Shown here one piece after another: positions 33,013 to 41,438 of a stretch of 45,728 nt of DNA (its first letter is position 1; each line of letters begins with the position of its first letter). The position numbers were made by a program, and so were the translations under genes. The notes under the pieces are model-generated. The model was given only the letters and a program-made list of their open reading frames with translations. It was not told the origin of the DNA and did no database searches. The DNA comes from Desulfocarbo sp964620595 (GTDB taxonomy: Bacteria; Desulfobacterota; Desulfarculia; Desulfarculales; Desulfarculaceae), in NCBI GenBank assembly GCA_964620595.1, contig CAZUHP010000025.1, forward strand, positions 1 to 45,728, in the 5' to 3' direction.

Positions 33013-33883
33013 GGCTGCCCCTCCTGTCATGCTCCCCGTCGCGCTCCCCGTCGCGCCCCCCGTCGCCGCCCCCGTCGCATCCCCCGTCGCCGTGGCCGGC
33101 CTGGGCCATCTCGATGCCCGCGCCCAGGTAGGCCTCGATCACCGCCGCGTCCATCTGCACCTCCTGGGGGGCGCCCCGGGCGATGACCCGGCCGTGGTCC
33201 AGCACGGTGAGCACCTCGCACAGGTTCATGACAAAGCGCATGTCGTGTTCGATGAGCAGCACGGTCAGGCCCATCTGGTCGCGCAGCCGGCGCACCAGCT
33301 CGGCCAGGGCGGCGGTTTCCCGGGCGTTCATGCCCGCGGCCGGCTCGTCCAAAAGGAGCAGCTCCGGCCCGGTGGCCAGGGCGCGGGCTATCTCCAACAG
33401 GCGCTGCTGGCCATAGGCCAGGTTGCTGGCCCGCTCCTGGCTCAGGTGGCCCAGCCCCACCATGTCCAGCAGCTCCAGGGCGCGTTCGTGCATGCGGCGC
33501 TCCTCGCGCAGGTAGCCGGGCAGCCGGAAGATGGCGGAGAGGAAGTTGGCCCGCAGCCCGCCGTGGAAGCCCACCAGCACGTTCTCCAACACGGTGAGGT
33601 CGTCGAACAGGCGGATGTTCTGGAAGGTGCGCGCGATGCCCAGTTGGTTGATGCGGCTGGGGCGCATGCCCTGGACGGGCCGGCCCTTGAAGGTGATGCT
33701 GCCGGCGCTGGGCCGCACCCGGCCGGTGAACATGTTGAAGCAGGTGGTCTTGCCCGCGCCGTTGGGCCCGATGAGCCCGGCCAGGGAGCCGCGCTCCACG
33801 GCCAGGTCCAGGGAGTCCACCGCCAGGAGCCCGCCGAAGCGGCAGGTCAGGCGGCTGGCCTGGAGCAGCACCTCGGCGCTCAT
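33005..33883 (-). CDS. livG: LivG, branched-chain amino acid ABC ATPase with repeat-encoded tail
   Basis: A 292-residue ATPase with GPNGAGKTTCFNMFTG, the long LivG insert (RTFQNIRLFDDLTVLENVLVG), LAYGQQRLLEIARAL, LLLLDEPAAGMN and LLIEHDM. A normal LivG ends near EAYLG; here about 30 more residues of Gly, Asp, Arg and His follow, coded by G-rich tract D, before a stop inside livF. The tail is most likely a neutral extension. The start (33883) overlaps livM by 4 nt (ATGA). Confidence 0.92.
   Translation of the reverse strand: MSAEVLLQASRLTCRFGGLLAVDSLDLAVERGSLAGLIGPNGAGKTTCFNMFTGRVRPSAGSITFKGRPVQGMRPSRINQLGIARTFQNIRLFDDLTVLENVLVGFHGGLRANFLSAIFRLPGYLREERRMHERALELLDMVGLGHLSQERASNLAYGQQRLLEIARALATGPELLLLDEPAAGMNARETAALAELVRRLRDQMGLTVLLIEHDMRFVMNLCEVLTVLDHGRVIARGAPQEVQMDAAVIEAYLGAGIEMAQAGHGDGGCDGGGDGGRDGERDGEHDRRGSHA
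33032..33092 (-). repeat. GGGGGGCGAC-type tract D in the livG 3' end
   Basis: On the minus strand, five GCGAC units spaced 11-13 bp, each preceded by a run of G and small variants (GGGGGATGCGAC, GGGGGCGGCGAC, GGGGAGCGCGAC). It supplies the Gly/Asp/Arg C-terminus of LivG. Confidence 0.8.
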
Positions 33884-34986
33884 GAGGCGGTCCCTCCCCT
33901 GGTGCCCCGGCGGCGGGCAAAGGCCAGGAGCCAGCGCCAGGAGAACTCGTTGCGGCCCAGGATGCCCCGGCGGGCGAAGAGCATGACCCCCACCAGGATG
34001 ATGCTGAAGAAGACCATGCGCATGCCGGGGATGCCGGGGATGTGCAGGCCCAGGATGGTCATGGGCTCTTCCACCACCCGCAGCCACTCGCCGCCAAAGG
34101 TGAAGAGGACGGCCCCCAGCACCGCGCCGGTGGTGGAGCCCAGGCCGCCCACCACGATGATGATGAGCAGGTTGAAGGTGAGGAAGAAGGTGAACAGGCT
34201 GGGGCTGATGGTAGTGATGAGGTGGGCCAGCAGTCCGCCGGCCACCCCCTCGAAAAAAGCCGAGAGGGTGAAGGCCAGCATCTTGTGCCAGAAGGCGTTG
34301 ATGCCCATGGCCTCGGCCGCGGTTTCGTCCTCGCGGATGGCCTTCAAGGCGCGGCCATAGGAGGAGTGCACCAGGCGCACCACCACGAACAGGGTGACCG
34401 AGGCCAGGCCCCAGGCCCACCACACGTTGGTGAGGTGGCTGATGCCCTTCAGCCCCAGGGGACCGTTGGTGACGCTTTGGGCGTTGTTGGCCACCACCCG
34501 CACCACCTCGCCAAAGCCCAGGGTGACGATGGCCAGGTAGTCGCCGCGCACCCGGAACACGGGAAAGCCCATGACAAAGGCCATGAAGGCGGTGCATACC
34601 CCGGCGATGACCAGCGCGGGCAAGAGCGGCAGGTGGATCACGCTGAGCGGCCAGATTAGGGGCTCCAGGATGAAGGAGGCCTCTTTTTCCATGGGGGAGA
34701 GAGTGAGCAGGGCGGTGACGTAGGCGCCGCAGGCCACAAAGGCGTTGGGCTCCAGGGAGAACTGGCCGGTGACCCCGTTGATCAGGTTGTAGCTCACCGC
34801 CAGCACCACGAAGATGGCGGCCAGGGTGACCATGTGCACCACATACCCGCTGGTGTAGGTCTCCACCAGCCACAGCACCCCGGCCAGGGCCGCGCAGGCC
34901 GCCACCGTGAGCAGGGTGTCCCGCCGGCGGGTCTCTTCCGGGTCGGGCAGGGGGCCCACCCCGAATATGCGCTCCCCCAGGCTCAT
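33880..34986 (-). CDS. livM: LivM, branched-chain amino acid ABC permease
   Basis: A 368-residue membrane protein with about eight or nine helices. It has the conserved LivM region NLINGVTGQFSLEPNAFVACGAY near residue 90, FRVRGDYLAIVTLGFGEVVR near residue 145, and the cytoplasmic coupling loop GRALKAIREDETAAEAMGIN near residue 222. The N-terminus before the first helix is polar. It overlaps livH upstream by 4 nt (ATGA at 34983-34986) and livG downstream by 4 nt. Confidence 0.93.
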   Translation of the reverse strand: MSLGERIFGVGPLPDPEETRRRDTLLTVAACAALAGVLWLVETYTSGYVVHMVTLAAIFVVLAVSYNLINGVTGQFSLEPNAFVACGAYVTALLTLSPMEKEASFILEPLIWPLSVIHLPLLPALVIAGVCTAFMAFVMGFPVFRVRGDYLAIVTLGFGEVVRVVANNAQSVTNGPLGLKGISHLTNVWWAWGLASVTLFVVVRLVHSSYGRALKAIREDETAAEAMGINAFWHKMLAFTLSAFFEGVAGGLLAHLITTISPSLFTFFLTFNLLIIIVVGGLGSTTGAVLGAVLFTFGGEWLRVVEEPMTILGLHIPGIPGMRMVFFSIILVGVMLFARRGILGRNEFSWRWLLAFARRRGTRGGTAS

Positions 34987-35861
34987 TCCGGCAACTCCTC
35001 GCCCATGATGCCGGTGGGCCGGAACAGCAGGATGCCGATCAGGAGCACGAAGGCCAGGGCGTCGCGGTAGCCGGCCAGCTCCGGCAGGAGCGCCACCAGC
35101 ATGATCTCGGCCAGGCCCAGGAGGAGCCCGCCCAGCATGGCGCCCACCACGTTGCCGATGCCGCCCAGCACCGCGGCCACGAACGCCTTCAGGCCGGGCA
35201 GCACCCCCATGAGGGGGTTTATCTGGGGGTACTTCATGGCCCAGAACACGCCGCCCGCCGCGGCCAGGGCCGAACCCAGGGCAAAGGTGAGGGCTATGAT
35301 GCGGTTGGTGTCGATGCCCATGAGCTGCACGGTGTGGATGTCGCGGCTCACCGCGCGCATGGCCATGCCCATCCGGGTGCGGTAGATGACGACCAAGAGC
35401 CCGGCCAGGATCAGCGCCGTGATGACCGGCCCCCACACGCTGAGGCTGAGCACCCGCAGCTCGCCCCACTGGTATATCTGGTTGAACACCTCCGGCCGCA
35501 CGAAGGCCTTGGGCCGGCCCCCGAAGATGACCAGGCCCAGATTTTCCAGGAGGAAGCTGACCCCGATAGCGGTGATCAGGGCGCTGATGCGCGGGGCCTG
35601 GCGCAGGGGCCGGTAGGCGCCCTGGTCGATGACTATGCCCAAAAGGGCGGTGAGGGCCATGGCGCCCGCCAGGCCCACCCACCAGGGCACCCCGAACTGC
35701 ACCGCCCCGAACCAGGCGATGTAGCAGCCCACCATCAACACGTCGCCATGGGCGAAGTTGATGAGGCGCAGGATGCCGTAGACCATGGTGTAGCCGATGG
35801 CGATGAGGGCATAGAGGCTGCCCAGGGTGAGCCCGTTTATGAGCTGCTGCAAAAGGTCCAT
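34983..35861 (-). CDS. livH: LivH, branched-chain amino acid ABC permease
   Basis: A 292-residue inner-membrane permease with about eight helices. The N-terminus LLQQLINGLTLGSLYALIAIGYTMVYGILRLINFAHGD is the family signature, and the coupling loop is TRMGMAMRAVSRDIHTVQLMGID near residue 160. AGGA lies four nt before the ATG. It is the first of the translationally coupled livH-M-G set, 79 bp downstream of the binding-protein gene. Confidence 0.94.
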   Translation of the reverse strand: MDLLQQLINGLTLGSLYALIAIGYTMVYGILRLINFAHGDVLMVGCYIAWFGAVQFGVPWWVGLAGAMALTALLGIVIDQGAYRPLRQAPRISALITAIGVSFLLENLGLVIFGGRPKAFVRPEVFNQIYQWGELRVLSLSVWGPVITALILAGLLVVIYRTRMGMAMRAVSRDIHTVQLMGIDTNRIIALTFALGSALAAAGGVFWAMKYPQINPLMGVLPGLKAFVAAVLGGIGNVVGAMLGGLLLGLAEIMLVALLPELAGYRDALAFVLLIGILLFRPTGIMGEELPE

Positions 35862-35940
35862 GGCGTCCTGCGCGCGGCCGGGCGGGGACCCCTTGCAGGG
35901 GAAGGGGCCGCCTCCCGGCCGGGGAATGGGTGGCCTGCCT

Positions 35941-37053
35941 CTAGGGCTCCACCGTGGTCACGTAGACGAACTTGCCGTCCTTGACCTTGAGGATGACGGC
36001 GGGCTTTACGGCGTCGTGGTTCACGATGGAGGTGAGACCGCACACGCCGGGGAAGTCCTTGGTGTTCTCCAGGGCCTGGACCACGGCCAGGGGCTTGGTG
36101 GTGCCGGCCTTTTCCATGGCGTCGAGGAGGATGTTGTAGGCGTCGTAGCCCAGGGCGCCCAGGGCGTCGGGGGCCTTGTGGTACTTCTGGCGGTAGAGCT
36201 TGGCGTAGCGCTTGCCGGCCTTGGTGGTCACGCCGCCCTCGTCGAAGTGGGTGGTGAAGTAGAGACCTTCCACCGCCTTGCCCCCGATCTTCACGGTTTC
36301 ATCGGCCTGGGCCGCGTCACCGGAGAGGAAGGGCTGGCTGAGCCCCATCTCCCGGGCCTGGCGGATGATGAGGGGCTCCTCGGGCAGGTAGCCGGGCAGG
36401 TAGATGATGTCCGGGTTCAGGCCCTTGATGGTGCCCAACTGGGCGGAGAACTCCTGGTCGCCGTGGGAGTACTTGGCCACGTGCACCACCTTGCCGCCCA
36501 GCTTGCGGAAGGAGCGGATGAAGAAGCTGCCCAGGCCCACCGAGTAGTCGCGGCTCACGTCCATCATCACCGCGGCGGTGCGGGCCTTGAGGTCGTGGTA
36601 GGCGAAGTTGGCGGCCACCCCGCCCTGGAAGGGGTCGATGAAGCAGGTGCGGAAGATGTATTTCTTGCCCTTGGTGACCAGGGGGTTGGTGGCCCAGCCG
36701 CTCACCATGGGCACCCCGGCCTTTTCGGCGATGGGCGCCGCGGCCAGGGTGGGGGAACTGGAAAGGGCGCCGATGATGGCCGCCACCCCGTCGCGCTGGA
36801 TGAGGCGGTTGGCCGCGTTGGTGGACTCCACCTTGTCGGACTTGTTGTCGGTGAGGATGAGCTTCACCGGCCGCCCCAGCACCTCGGGCCGGTCGGCCTG
36901 GGCCAGCTTGATGCCTGCCAAGGCCATGTCGCCATAGGCCGCGGCCGGGCCGGTGATGGGCAGGATCAACCCGATCTTGACGGGCTCCGCGGCCGGGGCC
37001 ACCGCGGCCGGAATCATGAGCAGCAGCGCCAGCAGGCAGACGAACTTCTTCAT
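35941..37053 (-). CDS. livK: LivK-type periplasmic amino acid-binding protein 1
   Basis: A 370-residue substrate-binding protein of Peripla_BP_6 type. It has a signal peptide (residues 1-22, ending AAVAPAAE) and the typical opening VKIGLILPITGPAAAYGDM. Further conserved parts are DNKSDKVESTNAANRLI, DPFQGGVAANFAY and GKFVYVTTVEP at the end. It is a close paralogue of the gene upstream (37101-38267), and lies directly before livH. The ligand cannot be deduced; branched-chain amino acids are the default. Confidence 0.88.
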   Translation of the reverse strand: MKKFVCLLALLLMIPAAVAPAAEPVKIGLILPITGPAAAYGDMALAGIKLAQADRPEVLGRPVKLILTDNKSDKVESTNAANRLIQRDGVAAIIGALSSSPTLAAAPIAEKAGVPMVSGWATNPLVTKGKKYIFRTCFIDPFQGGVAANFAYHDLKARTAAVMMDVSRDYSVGLGSFFIRSFRKLGGKVVHVAKYSHGDQEFSAQLGTIKGLNPDIIYLPGYLPEEPLIIRQAREMGLSQPFLSGDAAQADETVKIGGKAVEGLYFTTHFDEGGVTTKAGKRYAKLYRQKYHKAPDALGALGYDAYNILLDAMEKAGTTKPLAVVQALENTKDFPGVCGLTSIVNHDAVKPAVILKVKDGKFVYVTTVEP

Positions 37054-37100
37054 GGTGCTGGTTCCCTCCCTGAAGTGGAAAGAGCTTCTGTCCGGTCCCC

Positions 37101-38267
37101 CTAGGGCTCCATGGTGGTCACGTAGCTGAACTTGCCGTCCTTGACCTGGAGGATCACCGCGCTTTTCACCGCGTTGCCGTCCGGTCCGATGCTGATGGTG
37201 CCGCTCACCCCCTGGAAGCCCTCGGTGTGGGCCAGGGCCTGGCGGAGTTCGGCGCCATCGGTGGTGCCGGCGCGCTGGATGGCGTCCAGGAGCACCAGGT
37301 AGGTGTCCGCGCCCAGCACGTGGAAGCCGGTGAGGTCCTCCTTGAGCCGCCCCTCCTCGCGCATCTTCTGGTAGCGGGCCATGAACTCCTGGGCCAAGGC
37401 GCCCTTGGCGCTGGCGGGGTGGAAATGGGCGGTGAAGGAGAAGCCCTCCACCGCGGGCCCGCCGATCTTGATGAGTTCGGGCGCCTGGGCACCGTCACCG
37501 GAGAGCAGGGGGATGACGAGCCCCAGCTCCCGGGCCTGGCGCGCCACCAGGGCGTCCTCGGTGTAGTAGTTGGGCAGGTAGAGCAGGTCCGCCCCCGCGG
37601 CCTTGATGGTGCCGAGCTGGGCCGAGAAATCCTGGTCACCGGTGTTGCACTTGACCCGGCACACGATGGACCCGCCCAGGCGCTTGAACTCGCGCATGAA
37701 GAAGGCGGCCAGGCCCACGCAGTAGTCCTGGCTCACGTCTATGAGCACCGCGGCCTTGCGCTTGCCCAGCTTGCGGTAGGCATAGCGCGCCGCCACCTGG
37801 CCCTGGAAGGGGTCGATGAAACAGACCCGGAAGATGTACTTTTTGCCCTGGGTGACGATGGGGTTGGTGGCGGTGGGGGAGATGAGGGGCACCCCGGCCG
37901 CCTCGGCAATGGGCGCGGCGGCCAGGGCCCGGCTGGAGGTGGCCGGACCCAGGATGGCCACCACCTGTTCCTTCTTCACCAGCCGGCTGGCGCCGTTGGC
38001 CGCCTCCACGTTGTCGCTCTTGTTGTCCACCACGATGAGCCTCACCGGCCGGCCCAGCACGGTGGGCCGCATCTGGTGGGCGATCTGGATGCCGGTGTTG
38101 GCCATTTGGCCGTAGGCCGCCACTTGGCCGGTCATGGGCATCAGCACTCCCACGGTGATGGGCTCTTTGGGCGAGGCGCCTGCCGGCAGGGCCACAAAGA
38201 GGGCCGCCAGGGCCGTGGCCCAGGCCAGCGCACGCCACCCGCCGATTCGCCGCAGGATGCTTGTCAT
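37101..38267 (-). CDS. LivK-type periplasmic amino acid-binding protein 2
   Basis: A 388-residue substrate-binding protein, the first gene of the Liv operon. It has a signal peptide (residues about 1-30) then ITVGVLMPMTGQVAAYGQM. It aligns with LivK 1 along its whole length, with the same CFIDPFQG, LGTIK and YVTTMEP blocks, so the two arose by tandem duplication. It differs in having CRVKCNTGDQ, with two extra cysteines near residue 180, and a longer helix around ARYQKMREEGRLKEDLTG. The start is ATG 38267 with AAAGGAG seven nt upstream; a closer ATG at 38273 is too near the ribosome site. Confidence 0.88.
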   Translation of the reverse strand: MTSILRRIGGWRALAWATALAALFVALPAGASPKEPITVGVLMPMTGQVAAYGQMANTGIQIAHQMRPTVLGRPVRLIVVDNKSDNVEAANGASRLVKKEQVVAILGPATSSRALAAAPIAEAAGVPLISPTATNPIVTQGKKYIFRVCFIDPFQGQVAARYAYRKLGKRKAAVLIDVSQDYCVGLAAFFMREFKRLGGSIVCRVKCNTGDQDFSAQLGTIKAAGADLLYLPNYYTEDALVARQARELGLVIPLLSGDGAQAPELIKIGGPAVEGFSFTAHFHPASAKGALAQEFMARYQKMREEGRLKEDLTGFHVLGADTYLVLLDAIQRAGTTDGAELRQALAHTEGFQGVSGTISIGPDGNAVKSAVILQVKDGKFSYVTTMEP

Positions 38268-38356
38268 GGTCATGCTCCTTTGTCTCTGGTCAAGGGACTC
38301 CAGGGTCACCGTCCCCCCGGGATGGGGGCGCACCCTCTTGCGGCAGATGTCCCCTC

Positions 38357-38385
38357 AAATTAGTCGTGCTTGCCCTGGGTGTCAA
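38357..38385 (-). promoter_or_regulatory. Probable promoter of the Liv operon
   Basis: On the minus strand a perfect TTGACA (38385-38380), a 17-bp spacer and TAATTT (38362-38357). It lies inside the 3' end of the upstream gene and gives a leader of about 80 nt. Confidence 0.55.
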
Positions 38386-38815
38386 GGCCGGCCTGGGCCT
38401 GGGGGCAGGGCAACCGGGAGCGCTCGAATCCCCGAAGCGCCCGAAAGGATAGAAGATAGAAGGGCGCGCCCACCCGGTTGGCCGCCTGGTCGCAGGCCAG
38501 GTGATACAGCCAGCCCCCGGCCAGGGCCAGGAGCCAGGGCGGGCCGGCCCAGAGCCAGGCGGCGCCCAGGGCCATGAGCGCCAGCTCCCAGGAGTGCAGG
38601 GCCAGGACCAGCTTGGGGGTGTGGTGCCGCCGGTAGTCGCGGTAAAAGCCCAGCGGGTGGAAGCGTCCCCTGTGCAGCCACAGGTAGTCGGCCAGGTGGT
38701 CCAGGTCCACCAGCACGCTGGCCGCCCCGGCCGCGGCGGCGGCGGCCGGTCCCGCGGCCAGGTAGATGCCGCCCGCCAGGGGCAGGGCGGCCGCCAGGTG
38801 TCCCCAGGGGGTCAT
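38360..38815 (-). CDS. YdjM-like membrane protein (putative metal-dependent hydrolase)
   Basis: A 151-residue membrane protein with about four hydrophobic segments. The pattern VLVDLDHLADYLWLHRG near residue 36, HHTPKLVLALHSWE near residue 63 and LYHLACDQAANR near residue 107 places conserved Asp and His residues at helix ends, as in the YdjM/LexA-induced membrane hydrolase family. The start is ATG 38815; a TATAAT on the same strand at 38851-38846 gives a leader of about 24 nt and excludes the longer frame. No ribosome site is visible. The function is inferred from weak family resemblance. Confidence 0.6.
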   Translation of the reverse strand: MTPWGHLAAALPLAGGIYLAAGPAAAAAAGAASVLVDLDHLADYLWLHRGRFHPLGFYRDYRRHHTPKLVLALHSWELALMALGAAWLWAGPPWLLALAGGWLYHLACDQAANRVGAPFYLLSFRALRGFERSRLPCPQAQAGLDTQGKHD

Positions 38816-38845
38816 GGCGCTTGCGTTCCGAGCGTGATGGTAGGC

Positions 38846-38851
38846 ATTATA
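38846..38851 (-). promoter_or_regulatory. -10 box TATAAT of the YdjM-like gene
   Basis: A perfect TATAAT on the minus strand, with a weak -35 (GCAAAG) 17 bp upstream. It is back to back with the GGDEF gene promoter. Confidence 0.4.
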
Positions 38852-38870
38852 GGTTCCAGGCCCCCGGTCT

Positions 38871-38898
38871 TTGCGGGCCAGGGCAAAGTGCGTATACT
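38871..38898 (+). promoter_or_regulatory. Probable promoter of the diguanylate cyclase gene
   Basis: TTGCGG (38871-38876), a 16-bp spacer, and TATACT (38893-38898), 47 bp before the start codon. The -35 match is weak. Confidence 0.4.
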
Positions 38899-38944
38899 TA
38901 GGAAGTCTCGAGCCGGCCTGCCCAAACCCTACCAAAAGAGGGCC

Positions 38945-40069
38945 ATGACTTCATCCCTGGACCATAGCAACGGGCTAGCCAGCCTGCAGGACAAGCAGGC
39001 CGCGCTCCAGGCCATCGTGCAGGTGATGGCCGGGCGGGTGCAGTTGGACGTGCTGCCGGTGTTCGAGGAGGCCCTGGCCCAGGTCACCGCGGCCCTCAAG
39101 GCCCCCATGGCCTGCCTGCATCTGGTGGGCGGCGAGGAGGATCGGCTCACCCTGGTGCACCACCAGGGCCTGGACCCGGTGTGGAGCCGGGCCTGGGCCC
39201 GGCTCAAGGTGGACGGCGACACCCCGCCGGCCCTGGTCTACGGCCGGGGCGAGAGCCTGGAGCTGAGCGGCGGGGAGTCCCCGGCCGGGCTGGGCGCGGT
39301 GGTGGCGGTGCCGGTGCGGGGGGCGGACATCGGCCTGGGGGTGTTGAGCCTGTTGTGGACCAACCAGGCATCCCTGGATCCCGACCCGGAGCGCCTGACC
39401 TTTCTGGAGACGGTGGGGCACCTGGTGGGCCTGGCCATCGAGCACGCCGGCCTGGTGGCCGAGCTGGTGGACCGGGTGGACGAGCTGAGGATGCTCAAGG
39501 AACAGGAGGAGCGCCGCTCCCGGGAGCTGGCCGAACTCAACCAGCGTTTGCAGCAGGCCAACCTGCGGCTGGAGGAGCTTTCCATCACCGATGAACTCAC
39601 CAGCCTGTTCAACCGGCGCCACTTCGTCCAGCGCCTGGAGGAGGAGATCCTCCGCTCCCGCCGCCAGAAGCACCCCCTGAGCCTGGTCATGGCCGACCTG
39701 GACCACTTCAAGCGCATCAACGACACCCTGGGCCACCAGGTGGGGGACGAGGCCCTGCGCCGCTTTGCCACCTGGATCAAGACCGGGGTGCGGCGCATGG
39801 ACCTGGTGGGCCGCTACGGCGGCGAGGAGTTCGTGGTGCTCCTGGTGGACTGCGGGCCCAGGCGGGCGCTCAAGGTGGCGGACAAGCTGCGCCGCGAGGT
39901 GGCCCGCCGCTCCCAGGCGCCGCCCTTCGAGGCCCTGGGCGGCTTCACGGTGAGCATGGGGGTCAGCACCCTTGGCGCAGAAGACGGCGCCAAGGAGTTG
40001 ATCCTGCGGGCCGACCAGGCGCTCTATGCCGCCAAGGCCGCGGGCCGCAACCAGGTGGCCGCCGCCTGA
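38945..40069 (+). CDS. GAF-GGDEF diguanylate cyclase
   Basis: A 374-residue cytoplasmic protein. Residues about 20-185 form a GAF domain (DVLPVFEEALAQVTAALKAPMACLHLV, VVAVPVRGADIGLGVLSLLW). A coiled coil at about 185-218 leads to the GGDEF domain. The active site is GGEEF (catalytic form) and the inhibitory site RRMD lies exactly five residues before it, so product inhibition by c-di-GMP is expected. Metal and substrate residues in DLDHFKRINDTLGHQVGDEALRR are complete. It would make c-di-GMP, opposing the HD-GYP protein of the same window. The stop codon region begins the first copy of a degenerate tandem repeat. Confidence 0.93.
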   Translation: MTSSLDHSNGLASLQDKQAALQAIVQVMAGRVQLDVLPVFEEALAQVTAALKAPMACLHLVGGEEDRLTLVHHQGLDPVWSRAWARLKVDGDTPPALVYGRGESLELSGGESPAGLGAVVAVPVRGADIGLGVLSLLWTNQASLDPDPERLTFLETVGHLVGLAIEHAGLVAELVDRVDELRMLKEQEERRSRELAELNQRLQQANLRLEELSITDELTSLFNRRHFVQRLEEEILRSRRQKHPLSLVMADLDHFKRINDTLGHQVGDEALRRFATWIKTGVRRMDLVGRYGGEEFVVLLVDCGPRRALKVADKLRREVARRSQAPPFEALGGFTVSMGVSTLGAEDGAKELILRADQALYAAKAAGRNQVAAA

Positions 40070-40310
40070 AGGGAAAACGCGGCCCCGGCGTGTCCGCGCG
40101 CCACGCCGAGGCGAGTGTTCGGCACACCGCCGTCTGCCTGAAAGGGATAGTGCGGCCCCGGCGCGTCCGCCTTTTGCCGCTCTTGGCACCCGGATCGCGT
40201 ACCGCCGCCTGCCTGAAAGGATAGTACGGCCCCACCACGTCCGCGCCTCGCCCCCTCCGCCCGGGGCGCCCGCGCCTTGCCGCTCTTGTCATCTCAACGG
40301 GATGTAGGAA
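40064..40310 (+). repeat. Degenerate tandem repeat, three units of about 74 bp
   Basis: The motif CTGAAAGGGATAGTGCGGCC (with variants) followed by CCGGCGCGTCCGC occurs three times, with the CGGCCCC block at about 40080, 40153 and 40227, i.e. periods of 73-74 bp. Units two and three are the most alike, and units end in CGCCGCCTG or CCGCTCTTG. The first unit takes in the stop codon of the cyclase gene. No open frame of note runs through it. Confidence 0.6.
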
Positions 40311-40329
40311 GGGGGAAGATACCGCTGGT

Positions 40330-40443
40330 TCAGCCGTTCTCTCCGGCCTTTTGGTCGTGCTTGTCCTGGCGCCAACCAAGGTAGGCCATCAGAAAAGCGA
40401 TGAACAGCGATCCCCCCACCACCAGATAGAAGTCCCAGCCCAT
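40330..40443 (-). CDS. Putative 37-residue single-helix membrane protein
   Basis: An ATG at 40443 opens a 37-codon frame: an N-terminal hydrophobic helix (WDFYLVVGGSLFIAFLMAYLG, about residues 3-23) and a charged C-terminus (RQDKHDQKAGENG). Codon use, with mostly G or C in third positions, agrees with real genes here. The ribosome site is weak (GTGAG). It resembles in form the tiny membrane subunits that accompany transporters or oxidases, but I recognise no family. It could be a chance frame. Confidence 0.45.
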   Translation of the reverse strand: MGWDFYLVVGGSLFIAFLMAYLGWRQDKHDQKAGENG

Positions 40444-40538
40444 ACTCACAAGTCACTACCTTAGTTTTGGTCCCTCGCCGGCATCCCTCCGCCGACACCA
40501 ATCAAGCATAGCATCCAGGGGGCCGGGGGGGCAAGGAC

Positions 40539-41321
40539 TCAAGCCAGCTCGAACTCCGCCAGCAGGGGGGTGTGGTCCGAGGGCTTGGGGAGCCCGCGGG
40601 GGGCGCTGTCCACCCAGCAGGCGGTGCAGGCCTCGGCCAGGGAGGGGGTGGCCAGCAGGTGGTCGATGCGCCAGCCCAGGTTGCGCTGAAAGGACTTGGG
40701 CAGCCGGTAGTCCCAGAAGGTGAACTGCTTCTGGTCCGGGTGGTGCTGGCGGAAGAGGTCGACGAGACCCCAGTCCAGGAGCTTGCGGAAGGCGGCGCGC
40801 ACCTGGGGATGGTAATCGGGTTGGCCCTCCAGGCGCTCCGGGTCGAACACGTCCAGGGGCTCGGGAGCCACGTTGAGGTCGCCGGTGACCACCAGGCGTT
40901 CGCCGGGCCGGTGGTGCCTCTCCAGCCAGGCCCGCACCCGCTCGAAGTAGCGCAGCTTGTACTGGAAGGCCGGGTGCTCGGGGTCGCGGCCCTGGGGCAG
41001 GTAGATGTTCACCACCCACACCCCGTCCACCTGCACGGCCAGGAAGCGGGCCTCGGGGTCGTCCTCGCCGTCGTCCAGGCCCCGCCGCACCTCCTGCGGA
41101 GGGCTGGTGGTGAGCACCGCCACCCCGTTATATGATTTCTGCCCCAGGTACTGGACCTGGTAGCCGGCCTCTTCCAGGGCCTGGAGCGGGAAATCCTTGT
41201 CCTGCACCTTGGTTTCCTGCAGGCAGACCACCTGGGGCGACTGCTCCCCCAGCCAATCCAGGAGCAGGCCCAGGCGGGCCCGGATGCCGTTCACGTTGAA
41301 GGTGGCCAGTTTCCAGCTCAT
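40539..41321 (-). CDS. xthA: Exodeoxyribonuclease III
   Basis: A 260-residue AP endonuclease / 3'-5' exonuclease of the EEP fold that repairs abasic sites. All catalytic blocks are present: ATFNVNGIRAR, CLQETKVQD (Glu metal ligand), NIYLPQGRD, VVTGDLNVAPE (Asp/Asn), and the C-terminal WRIDHLLAT and SDHTPLLAEF. The start is ATG 41321 with GGGAG six nt upstream. The length is normal. Confidence 0.95.
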   Translation of the reverse strand: MSWKLATFNVNGIRARLGLLLDWLGEQSPQVVCLQETKVQDKDFPLQALEEAGYQVQYLGQKSYNGVAVLTTSPPQEVRRGLDDGEDDPEARFLAVQVDGVWVVNIYLPQGRDPEHPAFQYKLRYFERVRAWLERHHRPGERLVVTGDLNVAPEPLDVFDPERLEGQPDYHPQVRAAFRKLLDWGLVDLFRQHHPDQKQFTFWDYRLPKSFQRNLGWRIDHLLATPSLAEACTACWVDSAPRGLPKPSDHTPLLAEFELA

Positions 41322-41438
41322 CACGCACTCCCGCGCAAGGTTTCGCCGCCGCGCTTTACAGGGTTGCCCCTGCCGCCGCCTAACGATACACTTGCCGCCG
41401 GGCCCCGGACAACCCCGGCGGCCAGTGGGAGGTAGACC

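Noticed and set aside
40064..40310. CRISPR array
   Set aside because: Only three degenerate repeats, no constant short direct repeat with unique spacers, and no cas genes.
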